Part shown: in pieces, positions 44,428 to 55,789 of the stretch
How the letters are laid out: each line of letters opens with the position of its first letter
Position numbering within the stretch: position 1 is the stretch's first letter
From: Podospora bellae-mahoneyi
Taxonomy: Eukaryota > Ascomycota > Sordariomycetes > Sordariales > Podosporaceae
NCBI RefSeq assembly: GCF_035222275.1
Contig: NW_026946359.1
Span: forward strand, 2,046,001 to 2,110,000
Direction of reading: 5' to 3'
Length of the DNA: 64,000 nucleotides
Notes under the pieces: model-generated
The model's input: only the letters and a program-made list of their open reading frames with translations
Database searches by the model: none
Told to the model about the DNA's origin: nothing
Made by a program: the position numbers and the translations under genes

Positions 44428-47400
44428 AGTTTGGGCTCTTATGATGTTGCTTTGACAGGAGTCTGGTCAGCAACCCAAGAAAGGCGTGGTCTAAGGAGAC
44501 GTAAACCGCCGATATGATCGTGGAAGAGCTGCGAGTCATGATTTCACAAGTTTTCTTTTCTTTTACTTTTTCTTTTTCTTTTGTCTTTTCTTACTGTCAA
44601 CAACTTCATGCTTGGCGTTTACGCAACACTTGGCTGACATTTAACCCCCAAAAGGCTCTGCCCGCTTCTCAATGGGTCTCGACCCCGCGAGCAGAACCCC
44701 GACGACGCTGCTGGACTTGCATCTGGCGACGCGCCTGTTGCGGCCAGTTTCATTCTTTGAAGAGAGGAGTGTCTCCCGCCGTTGGAGCGAGATGAAGGGG
44801 GTAGGGGTGGGAGGCGCCGCGGTGCGGTGCGGGGGGTTGGTATGCTAAACTTGCAGTTCTAATTTGGAGCTATCGATCATGGTCCTTGAGGCAGGAGACT
44901 GTACGGCAGTCGGGCAACCAATCTATCTGCGACGTACCGGACATCGACCTTTGGCACGCTAGACACGCCAACCCGGTTTACTGGCCAGGAAGGAGATCAC
45001 GGGAGGAGGCATGGAGGTTTGTGTGGGGATACAGTAGAGTATTTTGAGGGGGGATCGGTTTCTCACTTGAGGCTTACTTACTTACATCATACCCCTTTTA
45101 TTTGCGCAGGCGTTTGGTATTTGATTGATGTACTCGGTAATTTGAGGAGGGACAACAATGGGTATCTAGGGATGGGTGGGGGTTTCACGGTTTTGGGAAA
45201 AGAAGGTGGGCGGCTCGGTCTAGATTACATTTGGCGTTACCAAGGGGACAAGACTAAAAGGTCATGGCGTTCAAGGAGAGTGTCTTTTCAACTGCATTGA
45301 GGGGGCTAGGATCTGGCGCTCTATGTCTTGAGGTGGGGGGAGGTTTCGCAGTTTGAGGATGAAAGGGCGTTAAGCTGGGGATATCAAGAGAGAGCGTGTT
45401 GATGTTAGTGGAGGTTGTTGCAGTGTACATAATTATGGAAATCGTGTATAATGAATGCGATACATACCAGCCCTATCATGGGACTTGGATGAGTGGTGAT
45501 CAATCTATCTGTTACATGGCCTTGCTGGTGACAATGAATCAGGAGAGCCAAGGAAAGGGGTAAGTTGGAGTACCCAGTTTGAAGGTTGACAAGAAAAAAT
45601 TGGAGATGGCTAAACGCCGGTGAGTGGATGTGAGGTGAAGTCACGTTAGGTTGGTCATGATGCCAAAATTGGGTGCTTAACAGGGCGGTATATAGATCTA
45701 TGTTTATGAGCGGGTGATGTAAGGTATGCGTGTGTGGGGGGAGGTGATGGCGGGTGGTAGTTACACAAGAACGATATTCAGTGTGCACAATCCAAAAAGA
45801 GAACAAAAACAACCGGTTGGGTACCAAGATTTGTTGAAATGTGGGGGTTGGCTTGCTATTCATTTTGTTAGTAGGCATTCACTCGGTTTTGTCTGTGAGC
45901 GGCAACGTGAGTTGACAAAGCTGTGCCTGAGAAGTGTGTACATTGGGGTAAGGCTCTTGGGGATCTTTGGAGGGGTGATAGATTAAACGGCCACCAAAAT
46001 CCTGGCGTTCAGATGGGCGACCACACTCCGATCAGTAATTGTTTGCTCATGTAGGTCGGTCTCCTGGGATAGAACAGATTTGGAGATCTGCCCCCCTGAA
46101 TCCCGGTAGTTGTATGCATGCCATATGTTGTTGGTTCGTTGATGCTGACCGGGAGGATATATTGAGTCCTATACTTGGGGAGAGTAGGTAGGTATGACGG
46201 CATGTTCAAGAACACAGTCTTGACAGTCAACAACCTCCCGCATTGTCGCTCTTCTGTGAGTAGAGTGGTTGTCTGAGACGTAGATACGGCACCCAGATAG
46301 GGCTGCCGAGAAATATAACACCTCATTGGCCCAAAATCTCCTCACAGCCAGCCAGCCAGCCACTCAGTCGGTCGACAGGAAGACTAAACCTCCGGGCCCG
46401 CAGTAACGATCTTCGGGACCACACGACCTTTCCACCTGGCCTTGCGCCTTACGGGAGGTGAGACAACCGGCCGGTTGGTTCAGCCATCCTTGTTTTGGCC
46501 TACTGAGGCCAGCCCGGCCTGTCTTCCTGGTCAAGTCCTCTACAATGTTATGCCTGCCGGCTCCGAACCCTTGTGTTGTTGGGTCTCGCCTTGGGCCATG
46601 CATTGGCCCGGCGGTTCGGTCAGTGTAAGGCTAGGTAGGTAAACAAGGTCTGGATTCCGTAGGCTTATGCTGCCAAGTGGCATGAAGGGAACGGGGTGTT
46701 GATCTCGTGATTTACATACATGCTGGAGACCACACACAGTCTAAAGAGAATGAAGGCTTGTTGGTGCCGTCATCTTGCTTCCACACGTCCCGTGTGCCCG
46801 GCATATCAAAAGGGGGGGTGATGGCGTAAGTCGGCGCTTGCGCTTGCCTGGTCTTGACGACAGACGCGCTGCCGTCCCAATCGGCACTCGACTGGGCTTC
46901 GCTACCGGACAATCTCTTGTACACAGATCTCTTTATTTGGGATATTGGGGGAGATCTAAGTTTGGGGACAGAGAGGGAGGGGAGACAATATCACGTACAT
47001 CATGTGTGGGTTGCAGTTGGGGAGGGTTTTTGGAGATGGGTGACAGTGAGAAAGCGGAATGGGTTCACCAGAAGTGGGTACACACAACGGTGATATATTG
47101 AATGGATGGGATGATGGTTGGCTGAGGACTGGTGAGACTCAAGATGTATGCATGTGGTGGAGTTGGTGATGATGTCCCTGGTTTGGATGACAGGAAAATA
47201 GATTATAGCAACAATGTGATAAACGAGGCCAGCTGATGAAGTGATCTGGTAGGTGGTGATGATAATGGGGACGGTGTGCAGAGTGCATACCCGGGGATCA
47301 ACAGAAAAGCATCGAAAAGCTTATTTTTGCTATGTTTATCATTGTGTTAACCGCCGAACGTTGCGAACCGAAGCTCTGGGTCGATATTGGAGAGGTTCAA

Positions 47401-49499
47401 CCGTCTGGGCTCGGATGGAATGGGACGGGAGTGCTGGTGATGGCGGGGAAGCCTCCCATTTGCGGGAGAAAGATGCGAAGACGCACCGCTTACGGATATT
47501 CTCAAATCAGCAGAGCAACGCGTGTGACGAACTGCCGTCAAGGTGATGATGGCTACAAAGATGTTGATATGCCAAGCTGCAACTGCTATGAGCAAGTCGG
47601 TGTCAAGTCGGTGACAACAGAAAGGCAGACAGATTTGAAGATTGAGCAGCGAATCAGATGTCTTGTCTAAGAATAGAAACGTAGCTAATTAGCCCACATC
47701 AAGACTCAACACCTCTCGCGGCGCTTACGAGCAAAGTGGGCAAAATTGACACTCACCAATCACGGACGGCAGAGCACCAGGTTGCATTGCTGGGCGGACA
47801 GGGTTCAGGAACCACGACCCTCAGTGCCGTTGGCGTTGCTTTCTGTCCCTCACTTTTGCGGCCGAGTGCCTGTGTTCTTGGGTCGCTGTGGATGCCCAGA
47901 CGTTGAATTCAACGTCGACTACGAGATCGAGGTTAGATCCGGAGCTACATGGCTTCGGTACTGGGCTGAATGGTCTCGATCCCACCCCGATAACGAAGTC
48001 TTGGCCTGGACGGGGTTGAGCTGCAGGTTGGTTGAAGCAATCAATTTGTTGATGATGGTACGGTGGCTTCTTTCCCGAAGCTGGAACGGACCTCTTGTTC
48101 CAGAGCAGGACCCCTCATCAACCGGTTCCGTGGGCTCGTTCGAAAGAGACTTTCACAAGAGCCCGAGGCGGAAGACATTCCTCCTCTTTCCAGCTTCTCT
48201 GCTTGAATGTTTGAAGTTGATGATGACAGCCGAACCGGGAAGGAGGGGTTCGGCCAGCCTGGGAGCTCCAAAACGAATCTGTGCACCAACCTGGAACTCG
48301 TGCACGGTGCAACTCCGCCGTTTGAGGAATGGCGGTTTGGGGCTGATGCCGTCGCATGGCTTTGCTGTGAATCATCATCACAACCTGGGGAAAAGGATGG
48401 AAGAGGAGGAGCGACACAAAACCCTGTAAACGAATATTTTCACCAACCGGAGCGATGGGACCATTTCAATATGTGCTGCACTACTCATTTGAGCCGAAGT
48501 GGTTGATATGGCATTGGAGTTCCATTCGGGTATATTGGTTGATTGGCAGCAACCAGCAAAAGCTTACAGAAAAGTACGTATCCCCGGTGCCCAGCACTCG
48601 ACCCCCGTCGAGCCCTCCAGGGCCCGTCCCCGTCTTTGTTCACTGTCAATGTGAATGAAAGCTCGAGTCTACACCACGTCTCAGATCTGACATCTCTGGG
48701 AACGATGGAGCACTGACTAGAGGCATCTTTTGTCGTCAAAGCCGTTCCCCATTGCCGTTCCTTCATTGTGGTTCCTGGATGTTGAATCATCTGCTGGATA
48801 GATAGACTACAGCAGACTACAGCAGACTACTGCACAGTGCGGCCGCATGGCATCCAAGTCCGAATTGGCCGACCCTGTTTCCTGTACGGGCATCCGGCCA
48901 ATACGATGCGTCTCCGAGAGGGCTGCCAAGCCATGTAGAGCTTCTCTGCCCTTTTCTCCTCCCCATCCCCCAAGTTCTATTTTTGGATCTCTCTCTCGAA
49001 CTGACATCGAACGCCGCAAGTTGCGTCGAGTACGTATCTTTTGCGACCCTGGCCCAGAACAAAGGAATTGACGTCGGCCCATCGACATCTACCACGGCTG
49101 CCACTTCCGAAGGCACAAAAAGACGTTGGACCGCCCTTCATCGCCATTGTCGCGGCCCGTTGTGTTCACACTTCACGGCTTCACGGAGCACCAGAGACCA
49201 GCCCCAGGTCGACATACCCCAGACCCCATCTCCACCATCCGCCCACTTCGAAGCTATCCACAGATAGGGTAGCCATTCGACCCTGCATACCGGTGGACTC
49301 GTCGCCAAACCGATCGTCGACGACGACGTCGCCCAGTGCGCCCTGTCCGAACCACCATCATCTTTCTTTGTCGCCGACGAAGCGAGGCCGTTCGTTGTCC
49401 TTTGCCACGAGCACCGTTGCGATCGTGTCGCATCGCGACGCCTTTCGCTCCCTCTAGCAGCTCTCACTCCCACACACTTGCCGATACTCAGTCGACAAG
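44428..49499. other. Five-kilobase gene-poor stretch
   Basis: Between TAF1 and the MADS-box gene, both on the plus strand. Many open frames of 60-230 codons occur (the largest at 47746-48429), but none shows a known motif, a signal peptide with cysteine pattern, or splice sites that build a longer protein. It contains a small decamer repeat (48805-48834). The last 600 bases, CT-rich, are likely the MADS gene promoter and 5' UTR. Long upstream regions are common for fungal regulatory genes. Confidence 0.5.
48805..48834. repeat. Three tandem copies of a decamer
   Basis: GACTACAGCA is repeated three times, the last copy with one change (GACTACTGCA). Function unknown. Confidence 0.85.
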
Positions 49500-51518
49500 A
49501 TGGGACGCAGAAAGATTGAAATCAAGGCCATCAAGGATGACAGAAATCGCTCTGTGTAAGCTATTCCCGAAAATCCCAGCGCTGCCGAGATCCCGTCGCT
49601 GACCATGCAATTCTGGCGCAACAGCACCTTTTTGAAGCGCAAGGGTGGTCTCTTCAAGAAAGCGCACGAGTTATCCGTTCTTTGCTCTGTAGATGTGGCC
49701 GTGTTCATTTTCGGCAGTAATAAGAAGCTCTACGAGTATTCATCCTGCGACATGCGCGACCTGATCACGCGGTACACCTATGTATGTTTCAAATTCCGAT
49801 CCCCTGTCTTGGAGAGTTTGGCTAACATCTCGCAACAGCACGGCGGTCCAAATGAGCACAAGGGCCCATCCGACTTCAATGGCGGTGCCGATGACGAGGA
49901 GGAGGATGACGAAAACGGCACTCCACCGCAAGGAGACGGGATGGACGCTCCAATGCTCCATCCTCACTTCCAGGCACAACCTCAGTTCCCCCCACACATC
50001 AGACACCACACTCCATCAGCGTCACCTCCTATTCCAAATGGCATGTTCGGCCCAGGGCCTCGAGGCCATACTCCTCAGCCTCCTCAGATGGGATCGCGGC
50101 CATCATCACGCAATGACATCCGAAGAATGGGACCAATGGGTGGTCCTCAAGTTGGTCCTCAAGGCCCTCCCCCTCAGGCAGTGAACGGATATGCTTTCAT
50201 GCCCCAGCCAGCTATCTACAACCCTCATAATGCACCCAATATGCCTCCTAATGCTTCTCATGGCCTGCCACCGCAATATCCTTACCCTGGCCCTCCACCG
50301 CACCCGCAACAAATGCAACAATTTGCCGAAGAGCGAAGAAGATCCTCTGTTCCGCCCAACTACCCACCGCAGGCACAAGGGCCACCAGCACCGCGTCACT
50401 CAGTGTCTCCCCCTCGACCTCAGGCACCACAGCTGCCTCACCAATTGCCAGCTCAGCTTCCTCCTCGCTCTATGCCATCACACATGGTCCCTAGTCCGCC
50501 GCAACCACAGATGCATCCCATGCAGAGCCCACCTCTACCTCAGCAACACCTGGCCCCTCCACCATCGCACGAACTGCCACAGATCCGGCCACCTCCCCAG
50601 GAGCCCCAACCGCCAGCCCCTGTAGAGACCATGGCAAAGCCTGAACTTGTCGACAGACCCCGACAGCCGCCTCTTTTGGACACCGCCATCAAAAAGGCAC
50701 CACCGCGCAAGGGTGGCAGCATCTTTACGCCTATTGATGAAAACCGATCTATTCTCTCGCAACACTTGGCAGCATTTCACCCAGAAGTAAAGTCGGAGCC
50801 GCAGGGCAACCGATCGCTTTCATTGGACATGGGAAAGAATGGGACCACAAACTCGCCGCCACATCTCCAACGCTCCAACACCCAAACCCAGCCACAAATA
50901 AAGCGAAATGGCTCGCTATCGTCCATCCCCGAGACTGTGTTTACGCCACCGTCCCGGTCCAATAGTCTGCGCATCGGAAGCATATCTCGGCCACGACTAA
51001 AGGTGCAAATCCCCGATGAGTCTGATGGCGGGAGTGCTACGGCCGAATCGGCATCTCCCCGCAACACAACAACCACGACGGATGCCACCTCACAACCCTC
51101 GAGGCGACCCGAGTCGGTTGTTCTCCCGCCCCCTTCCCCATCCGCCTCCTCGCTCCTCTCAGCGGGCGCAACCGGCCCACCGAACCCGTTTGCCCGACCT
51201 CCTCCCGCTTCTCACCAAAACAACTCGATGAACATTGATACCCCTGTTTCCGCGCTCCCATCTCGATTTATGACGAATGAGTTTCTCCCAAGTCCCAGCA
51301 GCTTTTACCCCGAGTGGAACTTTCGTGGAAGTGACAGCAACACGCTGCCCAGTCCACTAAACTTTGCTACACCCGTGGTGAGCACCGGGCCGTCCTTTCT
51401 GAGGGACGACCCAGTCCCGCAGAAGCGGAAAAGCCCCGAGATTAGCGGCAACGGGCACGGGCCTGAGCAACATGTTGATATTGGCGGAGATGCGAAGCGT
51501 GTAAAGGTTGATTCTTGA
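49500..51518 (+). CDS. rlmA: MADS-box transcription factor, RlmA/Rlm1 (MEF2) type
   Basis: Three exons (49500-49555, 49625-49781, 49839-51518) encode 630 residues. The MADS box fills the N-terminus: MGRRKIEIKAIKDDRNRSV, then TFLKRKGGLFKKAHELSVLC and SVDVAVFIFGSNKKLYEYSS; the KIEIKAI and LFKKAHELSVLC forms are MEF2 rather than SRF type. HGGPNEHKGPSDFNG follows, typical of fungal Rlm1 orthologues. The rest is disordered and very rich in Pro, Gln and Ser, with a possible MAPK docking and phosphorylation region (several SPP and TP sites). In yeast and Aspergillus this factor is a target of the cell-wall-integrity MAP kinase and controls wall genes. Introns were placed by joining NRSV-TFLKRK and RYTY-HGGPNE. 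The 5 kb upstream is free of recognised genes. Confidence 0.93.
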
Positions 51519-52962
51519 GCGGCAAGGCATGTTTGAACATCCTTTCATGTACCATACTTTGTGTTTTTCATTCTTCTTGTTGGATACCGTGTAACCCGGT
51601 TTTTTTCTTTTCTTTTTATCTTCTTCTATCAGACTTATTCTATTATAGGGTTCTACTCTGTATTTGGCGGGCATTTTCAAGGCGTTTATTTGTATTGTTA
51701 AAACTGGACGCGACAGGACAGGCTATGATGAGATTTGGGAGGGGGGGCGGGGGATATGGATGAATCGCAATGAACGATTATCTAGTGTTTTTTGTACTTG
51801 GGGAAAATTATGTTTCTAGCGGTGATTTAGGGGTGTGGTATAAAGAAGATATTTTGCAACTTGGAGCTTTACATGCAAGGCCTTTCCCCTTTTGACAGCG
51901 AGGATGAAGTGTCGGAGGACTCGGCCGAGGGATGATGTCAGTCCGGTCAAAGCAGCACTGAGGCAGAAGTTGAGGCTCTGTGGGGAGCTCTGACCACCGA
52001 GCAGGGGAAGCATGGCCTAGCCAACTGGCCCGACTGTACCCTGAAGCATATCGGAGATGGGGGCGGAGCAGAAGTTGCGAGCCGTAGGGCTGATGGGGGC
52101 GCCACGGACGGGGAGTTGCGGATGATATGTCTACCGCTTAGCTACACCTTACTTAACTAAGCTGTTGTTCAACTCGTCGCATGGCCTACTCCACCTGAGT
52201 CTACCGGATGGGGTGGTTGTTACCTACCTACCTATCTACCTTGGAGGGTAAATGGGATGGGTAGTATGTACGTACAATCGTATATGCCGTCGGATTGATA
52301 GTCCAATATGCAAGTAGAGAGTGTGGAAGGGTGGGGGACACATACTACAACGATCCCGGGGAGGTCGGCGGCTCTGCAGGCGATGGGGTGGGTGGTGGTG
52401 GTGGAGTGGGGATGGGTGTTGCTAAAAATAAATCTATTTTTGGTGATGGGTGTGGTTGGGTGGAATGATTTACCTGCAGGTGTGAGGTTGCGGCGCACAG
52501 CAGCAGCATGTATGCGAGCGAGTGCACATACACATGCCGGTTGGGAGGGAAGGCGGCGGCGGCAGCGGCGGTGGCGGTGGGAAGACCACGTGGAATTTTG
52601 GCTGGAATTGGGATGGATACCTAGGGAAAGGTAAGCAAGTGGAAGAAGGGTTGGGGATTGTTCGGTGTGCTGATCACAGACAGACATAAAGAATTGTGAC
52701 AAGAGTAGTAGTGTGAGGGGAGCACCGCATTTTTTGGGAGGGGAAGGGGATAAAAATTATGAACTATTAACAATGCCGCCGTCTAAACCTCACAGTATCT
52801 TCACTGCGGGGAGTATATATGACCGTTTTTGGTCGATATTCCTAACCTTCCCTTTCCTCATCATCATCAACAACAACAAATTTACTTATACTCATAACCA
52901 CAGCCCGATTACTAACAACTCCAGTACTAACCCCTAGATCTCACACCACATCATAACCAAAG
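51519..52962. other. Intergenic upstream of the small Cys-rich cluster
   Basis: MADS gene 3' flank, then a G-rich stretch with no recognised gene. The right end has a TATA-like box at 52814-52820 and a TCATCATCA block at 52858-52870, listed with the cluster. Confidence 0.5.
52814..52820 (+). promoter_or_regulatory. TATA box, cluster member 1
   Basis: TATATAT about 142 nt upstream of the ATG at 52963, followed by a TCATCATCATCA block at 52858-52870. The other three cluster members have the same layout. Confidence 0.45.
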
Positions 52963-53166
52963 ATGTGCCTCTACCATCAACACTAGTGGCGGTGCGGACA
53001 CATTGTTAGGGGGCCTCCCCGTCTACTACGACGGTGCGACCGGCGGGCTGACCGGAGGGCTCATGGAGGCGATGATTACCCATGCGGTAACTTCAAGAAG
53101 ATGAGGTGGGTTGATTCTTGTGATGAATGCATGAGGGTGAATACCCAAGCTAACCGTACTAATTAA
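52963..53166 (+). pseudogene. Small MC-type Cys-rich gene 1, early in-frame stop
   Basis: The frame opens MCLYHQH, meets TAG at codon 8 (52984-52986), then continues without another stop for 59 codons to TAA at 53166. The part after the stop reads WRCGHIV, then CDRRAD, YPCGNF and SCDECMRVNTQ. It thus has the CG[C/H], spaced cysteines and terminal CxxC of its neighbours, in the same frame as the ATG. The leader and ATG-TG start also match. It is most simply a recently broken copy; stop-codon read-through or a sequencing error is the alternative. No signal peptide. Function unknown. Confidence 0.55.
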
Positions 53167-53830
53167 GTAGGTGAGAAGGTAAGTGCAGAGTCTCCCCGGA
53201 GGAGACGTCTAGGTTGATGAACTTGATATATTCTATCTTTTTTTCACTAGAAAATATGGTTCTGATTAATTGCTTGTTAAGATGTGAAAGTGACTACTGA
53301 TAGACGTTCAATCAATGTGCTTGTGTGCGCGCATGCTGGTCTTCTTCCATTGGGATAGTTTTTCGTCCCACCGCTAGGTTGAGGTTGATGATGTAATTTC
53401 GAGGTTTTGCTCTTGCTGCGACGAAACTTACCTCAAATGAACTAACAGATACACATGAGAGTGTGATCAATCACGGACGCGAACTGGGAGCAAGACGGTG
53501 CGTATGGTTGGGATTGAGGACAAAGGATGCCGTTTGTTCCACGCGCAAGGGCACAAAGGACGGAAGAACATGGACAATGCTATTGAACCGGACTGGACAA
53601 CACAATTATGCAATGGAAGTAGCGGGAGCAATATATTCACAAGTCTGTAGAATGACCCGCTTGAAGCAGACTAAACAACCTAATTATCCCCAACTCCCCA
53701 AGACAGTATAAAAGCTCCCTTTATCCCTCCCTCCTCTCCTTCCATTTTCCTCATCATCAGCATCAAAAACTTACTTAAACAGCCCTCCTCACTCTCACTT
53801 TGCACACATTACCCAACATCATCACCCAAG
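53167..53830. other. Spacer between cluster members 1 and 2
   Basis: No gene seen apart from the promoter of member 2 at its right end. Confidence 0.55.
53707..53714 (+). promoter_or_regulatory. TATA box, cluster member 2
   Basis: TATAAAAG, 116 nt upstream of the ATG at 53831. A TCATCATCAG block follows at 53751-53760, and the start context is ATCACCCAAG-ATG. Confidence 0.65.
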
Positions 53831-54031
53831 ATGTGCCTCTGGGAGAAACTTTACTGCCACTGCGGCATCCCTTCTGATAAGCCTCAAAAGCTTATCATGA
53901 ACTGCCACTCCTATTCCACTACTGGCCGCTGCAGCAGTGATACGGTCAGACCCAAGAATAGGGGCTGGCTCTGCTCGAGGTGCCAGGAGATTGATGATTT
54001 GGCTAGGCAGATAGGAAGTTGGAGGGTGTAA
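53831..54031 (+). CDS. Small MC-type Cys-rich protein 2, intact
   Basis: Single exon of 66 residues, no signal peptide or membrane segment, so probably intracellular. It begins MCLWEKLYCHCGIPSDKP, and its cysteines lie at residues 2, 9, 11, 25, 34, 48 and 51 (NC, GRC, GWLCSRC). Cys 11, 25 and 34 match member 3 exactly. Two close pairs (CHC and CSRC) could bind a metal such as zinc, which is inference. I know of many short, uncharacterised fungal proteins with an MC start and a CG[C/H] motif, and this looks like one of them. A good TATA box and leader suggest it is transcribed. Function unknown. Confidence 0.72.
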   Translation: MCLWEKLYCHCGIPSDKPQKLIMNCHSYSTTGRCSSDTVRPKNRGWLCSRCQEIDDLARQIGSWRV

Positions 54032-54708
54032 GGAGTCTGCAAAAGTGAGAGCGCTGGGGAGAAAAGTCCGGAACAGAATCTGGGTAGGTAAGTGGAAACT
54101 GCCCTAGTGGAGGTTGTTGCTGATCATACATACATTATTAAAATAATTTTTTTCCCTGTGAAAACTTCGAGTTATCGTTGGTTTCAAATTTCGAAAGTGA
54201 GTGAGTGAGTTCTATTTGATATACAAGCTACCTACCATCTACCTGACTGGCATATTTTGGACGAAAAGAAGTATGAAAATGCTAGAGAAAGAAAGATGGG
54301 CTTTAAGAGATGAATAAGCAGCCAGCCAAGACACATTGAATGGTTTTATCCTATCCATCGAGCAACTATGTCTCTCGAAGCAGGCTAAAGAGAGAGATCT
54401 GCCTGCTGGTTGGTTATCCATCTTTTACATGACTGACTTATTTGTGTGTGTGTATGAAGCACAACGAATGCCCTATCTTCCTTCTTCCTATCCATGATTT
54501 ATTTGACAGACAGGAGTGAGTGTCCAAAGTGAAAACGAAGAAGACCTTCACGATGGTCGTCTCTCTGCATTGATCGTGTGACCAGCCAGCTTCGAGATAT
54601 CCATTCTTAGTAAACATGTGTACACACATACATACATACATACATACATACATACATACATACATACATACATACATACATACATACATACATACATACA
54701 TACATACA

Positions 54709-54744
<36 letters not shown>

Positions 54745-55052
54745 TATATTCATACCTTTTACCATTTCAGCATGAGAGTAGTCCGTCTATCTCATTTCCC
54801 AGTTTTCTCTTTGTTACAGGAACAAGAAATTGTCATCAAATGGCCTATTCCAGTGGCTTTGTTCTTGTAGTAGGACCCCGAGGGCTGAATTGTTTCAGCG
54901 CTTCCGAGTCCAAGGGAAATACCATTCATATACAATTTCACACCGTTAATGCACGCAATCAGGATTAGAAAGCAAAATAAATAGGGCTTATAAAAGAGAG
55001 TGTTGTATTAGTCTCACCAACAAAATCTCCACCAGGGAGATTTGAATCTCAC
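54032..55052. other. Spacer with microsatellite
   Basis: Between member 2 (+) and the stop of member 3 (-). It holds the long (CATA)n tract; no gene seen. Confidence 0.6.
54627..54749. repeat. (CATA)n then (TA)n microsatellite
   Basis: About 28 CATA units (54627-54738) followed by a short TA run. The long repetitive Tyr/Val/Cys/Met and Ile/His/Thr/Tyr frames through it are translation of the repeat, not genes. Confidence 0.98.
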
Positions 55053-55238
55053 TTACCTCCTTTCCACATACCTATACTCATGTCTATGAGCTCGGCAAGG
55101 ACAATCGAACGTCCTCTGTTCGATTCGAAGGATTTCACAGCTCATACCAATGTGATAAAGGCGGCAGCGATTAACCAAAACGGGCGCAGGATGAATGGGG
55201 CACCCGCAAAGCCAGAGACCCTGTCGGAAGAGACACAT
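55053..55238 (-). CDS. Small MC-type Cys-rich protein 3, intact
   Basis: Single exon of 61 residues on the minus strand, facing the other members. It begins MCLFRQGLWLCGCPIHP; cysteines are at 2, 11, 13, 25, 34, 46 and 48 (NRC, GMSC, FDCPC). The positions of Cys 25 and 34 and the CGC motif line up with member 2 without gaps, although the remaining residues differ greatly, which suggests an old duplication or fast change. The tail is basic (RAHRHEYRYVERR). No signal peptide. It has the same leader: TATATAAAA, CTCATCATCAAC and ATCACCCAAG-ATG. Function unknown. Confidence 0.7.
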   Translation of the reverse strand: MCLFRQGLWLCGCPIHPAPVLVNRCRLYHIGMSCEILRIEQRTFDCPCRAHRHEYRYVERR

Positions 55239-55369
55239 CTTGGGTGATGTGAGGTTGGTAATAGTTTTGAAGGTTGTGAGTTGTGAAGGTTTGTGTAAGT
55301 AGTTACTTGTGTGGGTTTGTTGCGTTGATGATGAGAAAAGATTGACGAGCTCATGGGAGGGCGCCTGGC

Positions 55370-55379
55370 TTTTTATATA
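55370..55379 (-). promoter_or_regulatory. TATA box, cluster member 3
   Basis: Minus-strand CTATATAAAA about 131 nt upstream of the ATG at 55238. A TCATCATCA block lies between them (complement of 55324-55335). Confidence 0.6.
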
Positions 55380-55647
55380 GTGATAAGAAGAGTAGAGAGA
55401 ATGGAAACAATCTCATTGTCTTCTTTCACTGGCTTTGTTCACCTCGATACTCCTCTATTTATATCAATTTTCGTCTCATCACAGCACCAGTCTAGTGCTC
55501 AGCCAAACCCATAGTTCAGAAACCACTTCACACATCAACTTCGATCAATCCCATCATAATCAAAACAATGCCCCCCTTCCATTTTCAACACCATTGCTCT
55601 TCCAATAATCGCATTATACAGACTCCAATGCCACACAATTTCTCCTG

Positions 55648-55654
55648 TATTTAA
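55648..55654 (+). promoter_or_regulatory. TATA-like box, cluster member 4
   Basis: TATTTAA about 135 nt upstream of the ATG at 55790, with the expanded (CAT)n block between them. Confidence 0.4.
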
Positions 55655-55687
55655 CCCTTCCCTCCCTCTCTCCTCAGCAACTTTCCC

Positions 55688-55719
<32 letters not shown>
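55688..55719. repeat. (CAT)n repeat in a leader
   Basis: About ten CAT units, at the place where the other cluster members have a short TCATCATCA block. It looks like an expanded form of that shared element. Confidence 0.9.
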
Positions 55720-55789
55720 GATCAAACCACCGAACCAAACACACACACATACCATCACTTCAAACTACCCACCCAAAACAACAAACAAG

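Noticed and set aside
47746-48429. Frame of 227 codons in the gene-poor stretch
   Set aside because: No family motif, several competing frames on both strands, no convincing start context.
54438-54968. Open frames with MYVCMYVC and YIHTYIHT repeats on both strands
   Set aside because: They are translations of the (CATA)n microsatellite, open in several frames at once, and show no other coding signal.
55037-55050. GAGATTTGAATCTC, which looks like a tRNA T-arm
   Set aside because: It is a simple palindrome; no matching acceptor, D or anticodon stems lie at the right distance on either strand.
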